A stretch of 64,000 bases of DNA from Bacillota bacterium. GTDB lineage: Bacteria > Bacillota > Clostridia > Peptostreptococcales > Anaerovoracaceae. Position numbers and translations under genes: made by a program. The DNA is taken from NCBI GenBank assembly GCA_017557505.1, contig JAFYYP010000026.1, positions 62,001-126,000 of the forward strand, written 5' to 3'. A model generated the notes under the pieces. It had not been told where the DNA came from. It worked only from the letters and a program-made list of their open reading frames with translations, and made no database searches. Position 1 is the first letter of the stretch. The number at the start of each line of letters is the position of its first letter. Positions 7,088-15,030 of the stretch are shown here, piece by piece.

Positions 7088-7684
7088 ATGGTATCTACAC
7101 TAAACATCCTTGGACTCTTCGGACTGATTCTTGCAATCGTGAACGCATTTCTCGGAAAGAAGATACGAAGCGATTATCACATACCTAAAACATGGGTGCT
7201 CTGCATCGTTATAGCATACGTACTGCTGCTTCCCGTCACGGTCTTCAACGACCTGCAGAAGCAGATTCCGGACGGCTGGTATTCCGTTCCCTGCAAGGTG
7301 ACGGTGGAAGAGACCGGCTATGATACGGATCAGGCGAGAGCTATCATCGGAGTCGATTCCTTCGGCAGATGGCTCTCGGATCTGAAGGGAATAGCGGACA
7401 GCGGACTTCAATATGTCGAAAATGCGTCATCGCCGCTTATCGAGTATTCGCAGACAGTGATCGACGCAACCCTGCGCGATTCCTCCGGGCATTCTTACGA
7501 TGCGCAGGTGCAGGTGCCGCCGATCAGCGCTTCGACGCTGGGCGTGACCCTGCCTGAAAGTTTCGCTGCCGCCGGCCTTTTTGAGAAGGCATTCTATCTC
7601 GTCATGCTCCTGATCGCTTTGACGAATGCGGTCAGCATCTTTATCCGCTGCCGGTATAATTACAGAAAGAGGATCAAACAATGA
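7088..7684 (+). CDS. Hypothetical membrane protein, three predicted membrane segments
   Basis: A 198-residue protein. Hydrophobic segments lie at about residues 5-22, 37-54 and 163-185. A roughly 105-residue extracytoplasmic or cytoplasmic loop between the second and third contains one cysteine, and the C-terminus is basic (NYRKRIKQ). I do not recognise the family. The start has GGAAGG about 6 bases upstream. Its stop overlaps the next start codon by 4 bases (ATGA), so the two genes are translationally coupled. Confidence 0.75.
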   Translation: MVSTLNILGLFGLILAIVNAFLGKKIRSDYHIPKTWVLCIVIAYVLLLPVTVFNDLQKQIPDGWYSVPCKVTVEETGYDTDQARAIIGVDSFGRWLSDLKGIADSGLQYVENASSPLIEYSQTVIDATLRDSSGHSYDAQVQVPPISASTLGVTLPESFAAAGLFEKAFYLVMLLIALTNAVSIFIRCRYNYRKRIKQ

Positions 7685-8055
7685 ACCGAGAAGATATTGA
7701 AAAACTGAAAGCCATACCGGTCTTAAAGCCCCGCCACACCGAGCTGGGCGGCGGAGGCAAGGACGAGGACGGCGTGATCATCATGCCGTATCCGCTCTAC
7801 GACGACGAGGTCTATGACTGGATGAAAGCGGTCGGAGATACCGGGCTGACGGACCACGACTATCTGGAGCATATGGAGGCTCTGAGAGATAAGCCGGTCG
7901 ACACGCTCACCGCCGAAGAGATCATGACCTGGTTTACTTACTACCTGCGGGGCGAACGGTTCTGCGACGGCCTGATTGCAGGCGCCCTCGAAAGCGGCGA
8001 GCTCGAGGCGCTTGGGAACAGGCTGCGGGAGTTGATCGACGGATCTATTGATTAA
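7681..8055 (+). CDS. DUF6508-like small cytoplasmic protein
   Basis: A 124-residue acidic protein with the order PYPLYDDEVYDWMKAVGDTG, then a central helical part, then TYYLRGERFCDGLIAGALESG and a short helical end. The pattern 'Y-D-E-V-Y' followed by 'RGERFCxGxIAxAxExG' fits my recollection of the DUF6508 family, whose function is unknown; this was not checked by a search. It is coupled by ATGA overlap to the membrane protein upstream and followed by a terminator, so the two genes form one operon. Confidence 0.68.
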   Translation: MNREDIEKLKAIPVLKPRHTELGGGGKDEDGVIIMPYPLYDDEVYDWMKAVGDTGLTDHDYLEHMEALRDKPVDTLTAEEIMTWFTYYLRGERFCDGLIAGALESGELEALGNRLRELIDGSID

Positions 8056-8067
8056 TAAGGGTGACCC

Positions 8068-8091
8068 GGGGAGCGAGAAGCTCCCCTTTTT
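8068..8091 (+). terminator. Intrinsic terminator
   Basis: A 7-bp stem (8068-8074 with 8080-8086), loop GAGAA and a T-run from 8087. It ends the two-gene operon and marks the left edge of the AT-rich segment. Confidence 0.85.
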
Positions 8092-8152
8092 ATTGTCCGT
8101 CATATCGTACATAGCTTCCTTTACACTTTTCTCCAAAAGGAGGACATGTATC

Positions 8153-8842
8153 ATGGAATTAACACCAGCCCAAAACCTTTTATACGAGCAGCTCTGGCAG
8201 GTTCCACCCAATCTGCCGGAGGCAGAAAAACTGCTATCTAGCGGCGAATACTCGCCAGAAGATGTTACCATTGTTGCGCTTCTATACGTTGAAGAATGCT
8301 TCGAAGATGGTCTGGCAAGAAGCGCGTTGACAGATGAAACAAAGCCGATCAAACCATCCCCGTACGATGCCGGAATTTGCAGCATTATCAAACTGCTTTT
8401 GCCTTACGGATTGGATCCGGATGCAGTTATTTACGGGCATAATATTTTGTGGGATCTCAAATATATCCGCACACCATACATCAGTGCGGATGCACTACGT
8501 TTGCTGCTTGCTGCAGGTGGTAACCCGGATCTTGACGTGGTTGGCGGCAATTTGATTGAGCAAACATGCTTCGACATCTGGTGCGACACTACTGGACAGA
8601 GGGATCGGACCGCTTTTGATTGCCTGGTCCATTATTGGATGGTACTGATAGGGTATTACGCAGATAGAAAGCCCGATGATTTTCCGTTGGCGTTATGTAT
8701 AATTGCTAATCAGTATCCATTTGACCCTACCAACCTGAAAAACCATGAGGATTACTTTTTCGGCTTGACCCTCGCAGAGAAGGATCAACGCACGATCCGT
8801 GTTTTCGATAAAAAGAGTTTTTGGGAAGTGGCAAGATACTGA
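8153..8842 (+). CDS. Hypothetical protein with ankyrin-like segment
   Basis: A 229-residue protein. The ATG at 8153 is chosen because AAAGGAGG ends 9 bases upstream; the frame extends further up without a good start. The segments GICSIIKLLLPYGLDPDA and ADALRLLLAAGGNPDLDV resemble ankyrin repeat helices ending in the 'LLxxGAdpn' turn. No enzymatic motif is seen. Base composition is clearly lower in G+C than the genes to the left, and this is the first gene of the probable acquired segment that includes the helicase downstream. Function unknown. Confidence 0.6.
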   Translation: MELTPAQNLLYEQLWQVPPNLPEAEKLLSSGEYSPEDVTIVALLYVEECFEDGLARSALTDETKPIKPSPYDAGICSIIKLLLPYGLDPDAVIYGHNILWDLKYIRTPYISADALRLLLAAGGNPDLDVVGGNLIEQTCFDIWCDTTGQRDRTAFDCLVHYWMVLIGYYADRKPDDFPLALCIIANQYPFDPTNLKNHEDYFFGLTLAEKDQRTIRVFDKKSFWEVARY

Positions 8843-8945
8843 TATCGCGGGACTATTAAACTGTTAAACCTCCGTTCTTTTGCCTTAAAAACAGCAATAT
8901 GATAAGCTTGAATAGTAAGACAACGTGGCCAACCGGAGAGTGATT

Positions 8946-11732
8946 ATGAAAAGCGGCTTCTATACCAATTACAGCGAAGAAAAATTCATCGATAGACTTA
9001 AGAAAAACATTGATTTGTGCCAAGCCTTTTACTTTTCTGTGAGTTTCATTAAAAAGCCTGGACTGCGTCTTATGACGCCTAATATCGAGGCGGCTCTTTC
9101 CCGCGGCGCGAAAGGGCAAGTCATCACATCAACGTATCAGAATTTTACTGATATCGATTCCCTCCAGTTTTTCTATGATCTTCAGACCCGTTATCCCGAA
9201 CAGTTTTCCTGCAAATTAGATAAAGACTGTTTTTATGACACGCAAGGGAATGTTGCAGGGTTTCATACGAAAGGGTATTTGTTCGAGTTCTCGGATCACA
9301 CCGAGCTTTTGGTCGGTTCCTCCAATATAACAGTCTATGCGTTATTAAAGAACATAGAATGGGATGTATCCATTATCGAAGATGAGAATAAGGATACATA
9401 TGCCGCCGCAAAGGCTGAATTTGACTCTTTGTGGGCTAATACTCTGCCCCTTACAAAAGACCTTATAGATGAATATAGGATGCGCTTATATTATTCCATC
9501 GAAAGATGGGATATGGATTATCAGATTGCGAACTCTGAGGTCAAGCCAAACTATATGCAAAGGAGGGCGTTAAAGGAGTTAAATAGGGTCCGCGCATTAG
9601 GCGCTTCGCGTGCATTAATAACAGCATCTGCAGGTTCTGGAAAAACGTTTTTGGCAGCGTTTGACGCGTTGAATTTTGAGCCAAAACGGCTTTTATATAT
9701 TGTCCATGAAGGCTCCATATTGATGAAATCTTTCGAAACGTTCCAACGTGTTTTCGGCGATGAGCATTCATATGGCATTTTTAATGGTGAATACAAAGAA
9801 CAAGATAAAGATTTTGTATTTTCAACAAATGTCACGATGGCAAATTCGCTAGAACTATTTGATAAGCACGAGTGGGACTATATCATCATTGACGAGTGCC
9901 ATCATGCAACGGCGGATACATATAAGAGTATTATCAATTATTTTGAGCCACAGTTCCTTCTTGGCATTACCGCAACGCCAGAACGCATGGATGGTGCAGA
10001 TGTTTTCGCCATGTTTGACCAGAACGTCCCATATGAGTTGCGTTTAAGGGACGCGATTGTTAATGGTCTGGTTGTTCCATTTAAATATTATGGCATCAGG
10101 GATGAGCTAATAGAGTATGACATAAATGCGACAAAAGGCCATGCATTTATCGAACAATTCTCCGATGATCGGCATTGTGAATTCATACATGACATGGTAG
10201 AGAAGTACCGTGTTCCCGGGCAAAAGCTAAAAGCTTTAGCATTTTGCCGTGACATTTCTCATGCTATCAGAATGTCTCAGGCAATGGCTGAATATTATGA
10301 AACACAGTATCTCACAGGGAAAAACTCTGTAGGTGAACGTATCCGTGCCTATAAAGATTTGCAAGATGATTCAGCCAGCCTGGAAATGCTCTTTACTGTG
10401 GATATTCTGAACGAAGGCGTTGATATTCCAGGGGTCAATATGGTTTTGTTCTTAAGGCCGACTGATTCCCAGACGATCTTTATCCAGCAACTTGGCCGCG
10501 GGCTTCGTAAATACGAAGGAAAAGAATATGTTACGGTGTTGGATTTTATAGGCAATGATTATAAGCGTAGTGTTCAAATCGCTTTTGCGCTGGGCAGTCT
10601 ATCCGAGAACTTTATTCTGGAAAAGGACCTGATTTGCCGGCTGGTTAAAGACGACTATAAGAGTATTGGTTTAGCAGAATACGGTGTTGAAATTCATTTG
10701 GATGATCTAAGCAAGAAGGAGATTCTAAAGTATGTCGACAGCGTAAACTTTATGACTGCAAGATTTGTTAAGCAAGACTATTTAAACTTCAAAAAGTACA
10801 TCAATTCACCAAGATACCCACAGCATGTTGATTACTTAAACAATGGTTTTGCGCCGGATCTGATAAAGTTCATGCAATTAAAAATCAACGGGAAAAAGGC
10901 ATCGTCATACTTAGGTTTCCTGAAGGGTATTGACGAAGAGAATCTGCCTTCTTTCAATGAGCGCCAAGAGGCATTTATTAAATATGCCTCTGAGATGTTG
11001 CCCATTGTCCGGCCGTATGAGTATCTTATTATCCAGGCCTTACTGCAGCATGCAGGTAGTTGGGGGATAGATGAAGTACGAGAATACTTAGCAAATAATA
11101 CGCGGAATTATGACAATGATTCCTTCGATCATGCTTTGAACTATATGCTCAAGAGTGGATATTTTGAGAAACATGGCGATTCTATTCAATTCAACAATAT
11201 CGAAATTAATGTTGAGTTTGATGAGTATATGCAAGACCTTCTCCAATATGGACTTGGTCAATATGATGTTACATATACTGGTGATGATGGTGAGCATGTT
11301 TTCCAGTTATGGGCTAAATATAGAAAAGACCAGGCTCAGCAACTATTGTTACAGAATCCTTCTGACATAATGCTCGGCACAAAGTACTATGAAGGCAATG
11401 CCTATGGATATGTTACCGTAGTAAAGGCGAAGAGCACGGTAGAGAATCAATTGTATGCAGATGGGTATATTGATGAGAACACGTTCCAGTGGGAAACTGT
11501 TGCAAATGTTTCAAAAGATGAATTGGATCGTCTTAAAAGATGTGAAAAAATGTACCTATTTGTCAGAAAGGTTGCAGAAGAAAACGGTGTGCGGTTGCCG
11601 TTTACTTATATAGGATCTGGAAAAATGAAGTATATTCCAGGCTCAAAAAAACCAAACGGTGCACATTTATTTCATGTGATAATGGATGATCCTGCACCAG
11701 AAGATCTCTATTATGATTTTAAACTTAGATAA
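8946..11732 (+). CDS. PLD-nuclease / superfamily 2 helicase / DUF3427 fusion protein
   Basis: A 928-residue protein using the ATG at 8946, which has GGAG 8 bases upstream (an upstream GTG at 8925 is less likely). Domains in order: a phospholipase D-like domain with HTK at 107-109 and GSSN near 124; an SF2 helicase core with Walker A SAGSGKT (228-234), DECH (316-319), TATPER (342-347), LNEGVDIPG and QQLGRGLRK; and a C-terminal DUF3427-type region from about residue 780. This is a DNA-processing ATPase with a possible nuclease. Such fusions are commonly found in accessory and defence islands. The gene is AT-rich: two sampled 60-base lines have 37% and 28% G+C. There is no methylase partner nearby. 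Confidence 0.85.
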   Translation: MKSGFYTNYSEEKFIDRLKKNIDLCQAFYFSVSFIKKPGLRLMTPNIEAALSRGAKGQVITSTYQNFTDIDSLQFFYDLQTRYPEQFSCKLDKDCFYDTQGNVAGFHTKGYLFEFSDHTELLVGSSNITVYALLKNIEWDVSIIEDENKDTYAAAKAEFDSLWANTLPLTKDLIDEYRMRLYYSIERWDMDYQIANSEVKPNYMQRRALKELNRVRALGASRALITASAGSGKTFLAAFDALNFEPKRLLYIVHEGSILMKSFETFQRVFGDEHSYGIFNGEYKEQDKDFVFSTNVTMANSLELFDKHEWDYIIIDECHHATADTYKSIINYFEPQFLLGITATPERMDGADVFAMFDQNVPYELRLRDAIVNGLVVPFKYYGIRDELIEYDINATKGHAFIEQFSDDRHCEFIHDMVEKYRVPGQKLKALAFCRDISHAIRMSQAMAEYYETQYLTGKNSVGERIRAYKDLQDDSASLEMLFTVDILNEGVDIPGVNMVLFLRPTDSQTIFIQQLGRGLRKYEGKEYVTVLDFIGNDYKRSVQIAFALGSLSENFILEKDLICRLVKDDYKSIGLAEYGVEIHLDDLSKKEILKYVDSVNFMTARFVKQDYLNFKKYINSPRYPQHVDYLNNGFAPDLIKFMQLKINGKKASSYLGFLKGIDEENLPSFNERQEAFIKYASEMLPIVRPYEYLIIQALLQHAGSWGIDEVREYLANNTRNYDNDSFDHALNYMLKSGYFEKHGDSIQFNNIEINVEFDEYMQDLLQYGLGQYDVTYTGDDGEHVFQLWAKYRKDQAQQLLLQNPSDIMLGTKYYEGNAYGYVTVVKAKSTVENQLYADGYIDENTFQWETVANVSKDELDRLKRCEKMYLFVRKVAEENGVRLPFTYIGSGKMKYIPGSKKPNGAHLFHVIMDDPAPEDLYYDFKLR

Positions 11733-11762
11733 TCGGAAGATTCATTTGTGGGAGGCACTATA

Positions 11763-12005
11763 ATGGTAGATTGGCTAGTTGCTGGAAATCCAAAAAAATA
11801 TGATGTAATAGGCGCTTTCAAAGAACTACATACAATTGATTGGCGTCAAAGCACTAATGTTCAGGTTGGGGACTTTGTTTATATCTATGTTTCCAGTCCA
11901 ATTCAATCGTTGAAGTTTAAATGTGTTGCGAATAAGGTTGATTTAACTGAAGCCTCTATTGACGACAAGAAATACCATCTATCTAAAGAGGCATACCATG
12001 CGTAA
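11763..12005 (+). pseudogene. Truncated EVE-like / HNH-associated protein fragment
   Basis: Eighty codons beginning MVDWLVAGNPKKYDV and including VGDFVYIYVS. This resembles the N-terminal EVE/PUA-like domain found ahead of restriction-type HNH nucleases ('W-x-x-x-x-N-x-x-x-Y-D-V', 'V-G-D-x-V-Y-I-Y'). GGGAGG precedes the ATG. The frame stops abruptly within the first codons of the next gene, and composition switches from AT-rich to GC-rich at about 11990. The 3' part is therefore missing, probably lost by recombination at the island edge. It could in theory still give a short single-domain protein. Confidence 0.6.
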
Positions 12006-12534
12006 ACTTTTGATCGTGATCGACATGCAGAACGATTTTATCGACGGGTCACTCGGGACGGCGGAGGCCGTTGCCATCGTCGATGCGGTCCGGGAGAAGA
12101 TCCGCTCCTATCCGCCCGAAGACGTGATCGCGACGATGGACACCCACGGCGCGGACTACCTCCAGACCCAGGAGGGGCGCAATCTGCCTGTGGTGCACTG
12201 CGTCAAGGGGACGGACGGCTGGCAGATCCGTCCGGAACTCGCGGCGCTGATCGACCCGGCCAACGTCTACGAGAAGCCGACGTTCGGCTGCACGGAGCTG
12301 GCGGAGGACCTGAAGGATTATTACGAGAACGTGGAGGACTTCGAGCTGGAGCTCGTGGGCCTCTGCACCGACATCTGCGTCGTTTCGAACGCCCTGCTGC
12401 TCAAGGCCGCCATGCCGGAGGTGCGCATCTGTGTGGACGCGCGCTGCTGCGCCGGCGTGACCCCCGCAAAGCACCTGGCCGCGCTGGAGACCATGCGCTC
12501 GTGCCAGATCGAGGTGAAGGGGGTAAGACCATAA
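11998..12534 (+). CDS. Nicotinamidase / isochorismatase-family cysteine hydrolase
   Basis: A 178-residue protein with the family triad: D9 in VIDMQNDF, K93 in YEKPTFG and C127 in CTDICVVSNAL. The DTH element (48-50) is like the metal-binding DxH of nicotinamidases. The size fits PncA-like enzymes that deamidate nicotinamide to nicotinate for NAD salvage, but other amides are possible. GC-rich codon use matches the core genome, unlike the preceding fragment, so this gene marks the right boundary of the AT-rich insertion. The ribosome binding site (AAAGAGG) is weak. It is followed immediately by the second toxin-antitoxin copy. Confidence 0.8.
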   Translation: MRKLLIVIDMQNDFIDGSLGTAEAVAIVDAVREKIRSYPPEDVIATMDTHGADYLQTQEGRNLPVVHCVKGTDGWQIRPELAALIDPANVYEKPTFGCTELAEDLKDYYENVEDFELELVGLCTDICVVSNALLLKAAMPEVRICVDARCCAGVTPAKHLAALETMRSCQIEVKGVRP

Positions 12535-12541
12535 GTGTCCC

Positions 12542-12570
12542 TTGCCAAATGTTGGTATTTGTGATATAAA
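12542..12570 (+). promoter_or_regulatory. Promoter of antitoxin RNA, copy B
   Basis: TTGCCA (12542-12547), a 17-base spacer, TATAAA (12565-12570) with TGTGA just upstream. It begins only 8 bases after the hydrolase stop codon. Confidence 0.7.
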
Positions 12571-12576
12571 AGAACC

Positions 12577-12683
12577 GAGGCAATCGTTTGTCCGGATAAC
12601 GGACAACCGCTGGTGTGATGGCGGTGATGCCTCCGTTAATTGGGAGAATCGACCACCGTCACTGGTGGTCGATCCTATTTTTT
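12577..12683 (+). ncRNA. Putative type I antitoxin RNA, copy B (about 107 nt)
   Basis: Promoter at 12542-12570; terminator stem 12648-12657 with 12664-12673 followed by T6 at 12678-12683. The U-tract is antisense to the toxin's Lys-Lys-stop codons, so the two convergent transcripts overlap at their 3' ends. The body carries GGACAACCGCTGG and GCCTCC elements shared with copy A and, in the same sense, with the toxin leader. No transcript data; the ends are predicted. Confidence 0.7.
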
Positions 12684-12764
12684 GCGTCCGGAGAACGCAG
12701 CGGCTACAAGCAGGGCGGTCAGCAGCACGATGCTGAACTGAAACAGTCCTTCATATGTAACCAT
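12675..12764 (-). CDS. Holin-like type I toxin peptide, copy B (29 aa)
   Basis: An intact 29-residue peptide: start MVTYEGLFQFS, a single hydrophobic segment of about 17 residues, and end FSGRKK followed by TAG. It matches the look of short holin-like toxins that insert in the cytoplasmic membrane and depolarise it. AGGAGGT ends about 10 bases before the ATG. A good promoter lies at 12843-12871, giving a leader of about 72 nt. The convergent antisense RNA, conserved with copy A, supports a type I toxin-antitoxin assignment. It would be missed by usual gene callers because of its size. Confidence 0.75.
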   Translation of the reverse strand: MVTYEGLFQFSIVLLTALLVAAAFSGRKK

Positions 12765-12842
12765 CTAGAATCCACCTCCTTTCGTGCACGCATCTCTGCG
12801 CGAATTCGGGAGGCACACCACCCCAGCGGTTGTCCGCCGACC

Positions 12843-12871
12843 ATTATATCATCCTAATACAGTTAGCGCAA
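12843..12871 (-). promoter_or_regulatory. Promoter of toxin gene, copy B
   Basis: On the minus strand TTGCGC (12866-12871), exactly 17 bases, TATAAT (12843-12848). The leader contains GCCTCC (12809-12814), a CGCA-GAGA-TGCG hairpin (12789-12800) and the SD (12774-12779). GCCTCC can pair with the SD. Confidence 0.75.
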
Positions 12872-12906
12872 CCATAATTTACCATATTCCCATCCGGTCT
12901 TGCCGG

Positions 12907-13097
12907 CAGTGACAGATTCAGTATTTTCGCAAGTTGTCATTGGATTTTCAGTGACAATATGGACAATTTGCAAGTTGTCACTGAAATCAGAGCAAAATCG
13001 GGCCAATCCGACCCGTTTTTGAGTGACGTAATTGTATTTAGGCATTTCGTCATTGGAAAAGCTATGACGAAGCGGAAAAAGCCGCTCTGTGTCATTG
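12907..13097. repeat. Array of repeated inverted motifs CAGTGACA...TGTCATTG
   Basis: Three units each have an 8-base motif and its near-exact complement starting 27-28 bases later: 12907-12914 with 12935-12942; 12949-12956 with 12976-12983 (perfect, extending to 11 bp as 12947-12957 with 12975-12985); 13021-13028 with 13048-13055. A weaker fourth (13064-13068 with 13091-13095) keeps the 27-base step. An 11-base direct repeat GCAAGTTGTCA is at 12929 and 12970. The unit 3 stem has G-C where units 1 and 2 have A-T, which preserves pairing. No gene explains it. Confidence 0.6.
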
Positions 13098-13124
13098 CCG
13101 GCGATCTGATGTGCCCTACGACGG

Positions 13125-13157
13125 CCCTGCCTCCTGCAGGAATGCGGGGTCTTTTTT
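13125..13157 (+). terminator. Intrinsic terminator in gene-free region
   Basis: The CCCTGC/GCGGGG stem (13125-13130 with 13144-13149, one wobble) encloses CCTGCAGG and is followed by T6 at 13152-13157. No upstream plus-strand protein gene needs it, so it may end an RNA made from the 12.88-13.12 kb interval. Confidence 0.6.
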
Positions 13158-13162
13158 ATTGT

Positions 13163-13192
13163 CTGTAAAATTTACAGCGCCTAGGGTATAAT
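13163..13192 (+). promoter_or_regulatory. Promoter with perfect 15-base palindrome
   Basis: TATAAT at 13187-13192 follows the palindrome CTGTAAAATTTACAG (13163-13177), which covers the -35 position. This is a standard repressor-site geometry. It would control the five- or six-gene run starting at 13236. Confidence 0.6.
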
Positions 13193-13235
13193 CAAGAAAA
13201 GGCGTTATGAATATCAATATATAAAGGACAACACC

Positions 13236-13625
13236 ATGGCCACACAGAAGAAATACACATACAAAATGCAGGATCCACGCGAAGAAAAGCGCAGAGCTCG
13301 CGAAGCGAAACGCGAGGCGCGCAAAGGCAAGCCCAGAACAGGGGTCACGATCTTCAAGATCGCGTTCGGCCTGTCGTTCTTCGCGATCAGCATCGGATAT
13401 ATCCCGACCAAGGATTATGGACCGATGGTGTTTGCGTGGGTCATCGGCGGCGCGTTCATTGCCTGGGGCATCGCGCCGTATCTGGAGGCGCGGCGGCTCA
13501 GAATAGAAGAGGAGAGAGCGCGGGACGAGCGCATCCTCAATACGCCGCTGGAGAAGTTCGGCGACCAGGACCCGTTCGGGGACCAGGCCGAAGAGCTGGC
13601 GAAGCATTACGAGAAGAAGGAGTAG
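13236..13625 (+). CDS. Small basic membrane protein of unknown function
   Basis: A 129-residue protein. The N-terminal 37 residues are strongly basic (Arg/Lys/Glu-rich, probably helical). Two hydrophobic segments follow at about 38-57 and 64-83, then a charged C-terminus rich in Glu and Arg that is likely helical. The topology suggests both ends are cytoplasmic. It is three bases ahead of a zinc-ribbon gene and then a P-loop protein gene, so the three are probably co-transcribed from the palindrome-containing promoter. No family recognised. Confidence 0.7.
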   Translation: MATQKKYTYKMQDPREEKRRAREAKREARKGKPRTGVTIFKIAFGLSFFAISIGYIPTKDYGPMVFAWVIGGAFIAWGIAPYLEARRLRIEEERARDERILNTPLEKFGDQDPFGDQAEELAKHYEKKE

Positions 13626-13628
13626 GCC

Positions 13629-13844
13629 ATGGGACTGTTCAGCAAACCGAAGCATCCGTACTGGGTGCAGCACAGCCACCTGTTTAAGGACGACGAGTAT
13701 TCGTGCAGCAAGTGCGGATGCAAAGTGGACTGGCCCAAGCCGGTCTGCCCTGGCTGCGGCTCGAAGATGGGCGCCAGCCAGGACGACGCGAACTGGGTGG
13801 ACGAAGCCGAGATCATGGATATCCTGTTCGGAGAGGACGATTAG
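13629..13844 (+). CDS. Small zinc-ribbon protein
   Basis: A 71-residue protein with CSKCG (C26, C29) and CPGCG (C40, C43), a classic four-cysteine zinc ribbon of rubredoxin-like spacing, and an acidic C-terminus (DEAEIMDILFGEDD). AAGGAG is placed before the ATG. It is sandwiched between a membrane protein and a P-loop protein with 3-base gaps, implying translational coupling. It could be an adaptor or RNA/protein-binding element; no specific function can be inferred. Confidence 0.75.
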   Translation: MGLFSKPKHPYWVQHSHLFKDDEYSCSKCGCKVDWPKPVCPGCGSKMGASQDDANWVDEAEIMDILFGEDD

Positions 13845-13847
13845 TTA

Positions 13848-14999
13848 ATGGCGCTGCTGAAGCCGAGGAAAACTGCAAAACACGCGAAGGGAGCGAAGGC
13901 TCTGCCTGCACCGGAAGCAGAAGGTCTGCTGCGTCCCGACAAGCTGAACGTGCTTGTTTTAGGCGCGCCGGGCAGCGGCAAGAGCACGCTGATCCAGGCT
14001 ATCGCTCCGTATGCGGGCGAGGACAGCCCGCTCGTGCTGATCGACGCTCCGGAGTCGTCTTCCAAGCTGAAGGCCTTGAAAAAAGAACCGGTGCACGCCA
14101 TCTGGTTCTGCCTGGACGGCATGCAGCACGCGATCTTAAAGGACGATCTGGAAGGGCTCCGCGCCGCTGCGAAACTGTGGCCGGACGTGCCTTTGATCGC
14201 GGTCTTTACGCATTCGCTGGGCACCGAGGAACGCGACTTCGCGAACATCACGATGCTGCAGGATGCGTTCGAAGGCTACAAGCGCGGCAGGGACCTCACC
14301 ATGCGCACGAAGGACATCATCCCCGTGCTGGCACAGGAGTTCGAGACACCTTTGGGCATTCTGCCGGTGCGCGGTCTGGACCGCCTCGTGGAGCGTACGC
14401 GTGAAGTCGTGACCGGCGCGGAAGTCGAAGCGTCCCAGAAGAAGGTGCGTGGCGTCGTGCAGGATTTGAAGCGCAAGGAAGCGAACGCGACCGTGGCGGC
14501 ATCCGCTGCCATGGCTGCGACCATCGGCGCGGTGCCGGTGAGCTTTCCGGACGCTACGCTGCTCGTTCCCCTGCAGACGGCTATGCTTGCGAAGATCAGC
14601 AAGCTGTACGACTTAAAAGATAAATCCGCAGCCGCACAGATCTCGGAAGCCGCCTTGAAGGCAGGCGCTACGACCATCGTGGGAAGATCGCTGCTCACTG
14701 CGGTCAAAGGCATCCCCGTCGTGGGAACGATAGGCGGCAGCGTGCTGAACGCGGCGGTGGCGGCCATCGTCACGAGCGCGGTGGGTGAGAGCTCGGTCAT
14801 CGTGTACGACAAGATCTCCAAGGGCGAGCTCGTGATCGACGAGACGACAGACCTGGGCCGCATCGTCATGGAGGTGTTCTCCGGCCGCCTGCCGGACATT
14901 GTAAGCGTCGTCGCGAAGGCATTTGCGGGCAAAAAAGCGTCCGAGATCCCCAAAGATCTCGCCAAAATGGTATATAATATGGTCATTAAAGAGAAATAA
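13848..14999 (+). CDS. P-loop GTPase-like protein with helical C-terminal domain (DUF697/YcjF-like)
   Basis: A 383-residue protein. A basic N-terminus is followed by Walker A GAPGSGKST (39-47), a beta strand ending in LIDAP in the Walker B/G3 position, and an FTHS element where G4 (NKxD) would be. The C-terminal half (about 215-340) is Ala/Gly/Val-rich with AAMAATIGAVPVSFPDATLLVPLQ, like the membrane-associating DUF697 region of YcjF-type GTPases. The G4 motif is degenerate, so nucleotide specificity is uncertain. It is in the same operon as the membrane and zinc-ribbon proteins, and the dehydratase genes follow 31 bases later. Confidence 0.72.
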   Translation: MALLKPRKTAKHAKGAKALPAPEAEGLLRPDKLNVLVLGAPGSGKSTLIQAIAPYAGEDSPLVLIDAPESSSKLKALKKEPVHAIWFCLDGMQHAILKDDLEGLRAAAKLWPDVPLIAVFTHSLGTEERDFANITMLQDAFEGYKRGRDLTMRTKDIIPVLAQEFETPLGILPVRGLDRLVERTREVVTGAEVEASQKKVRGVVQDLKRKEANATVAASAAMAATIGAVPVSFPDATLLVPLQTAMLAKISKLYDLKDKSAAAQISEAALKAGATTIVGRSLLTAVKGIPVVGTIGGSVLNAAVAAIVTSAVGESSVIVYDKISKGELVIDETTDLGRIVMEVFSGRLPDIVSVVAKAFAGKKASEIPKDLAKMVYNMVIKEK

Positions 15000-15030
15000 C
15001 AGTGCTCAACTGCCTGGTTGGAAAGGAGGC

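Noticed and set aside
12907..13097. CRISPR-like repeat array
   Set aside because: The repeats are 8-11 bases, alternate in orientation and have no uniform repeat-spacer pattern; no cas genes are near.
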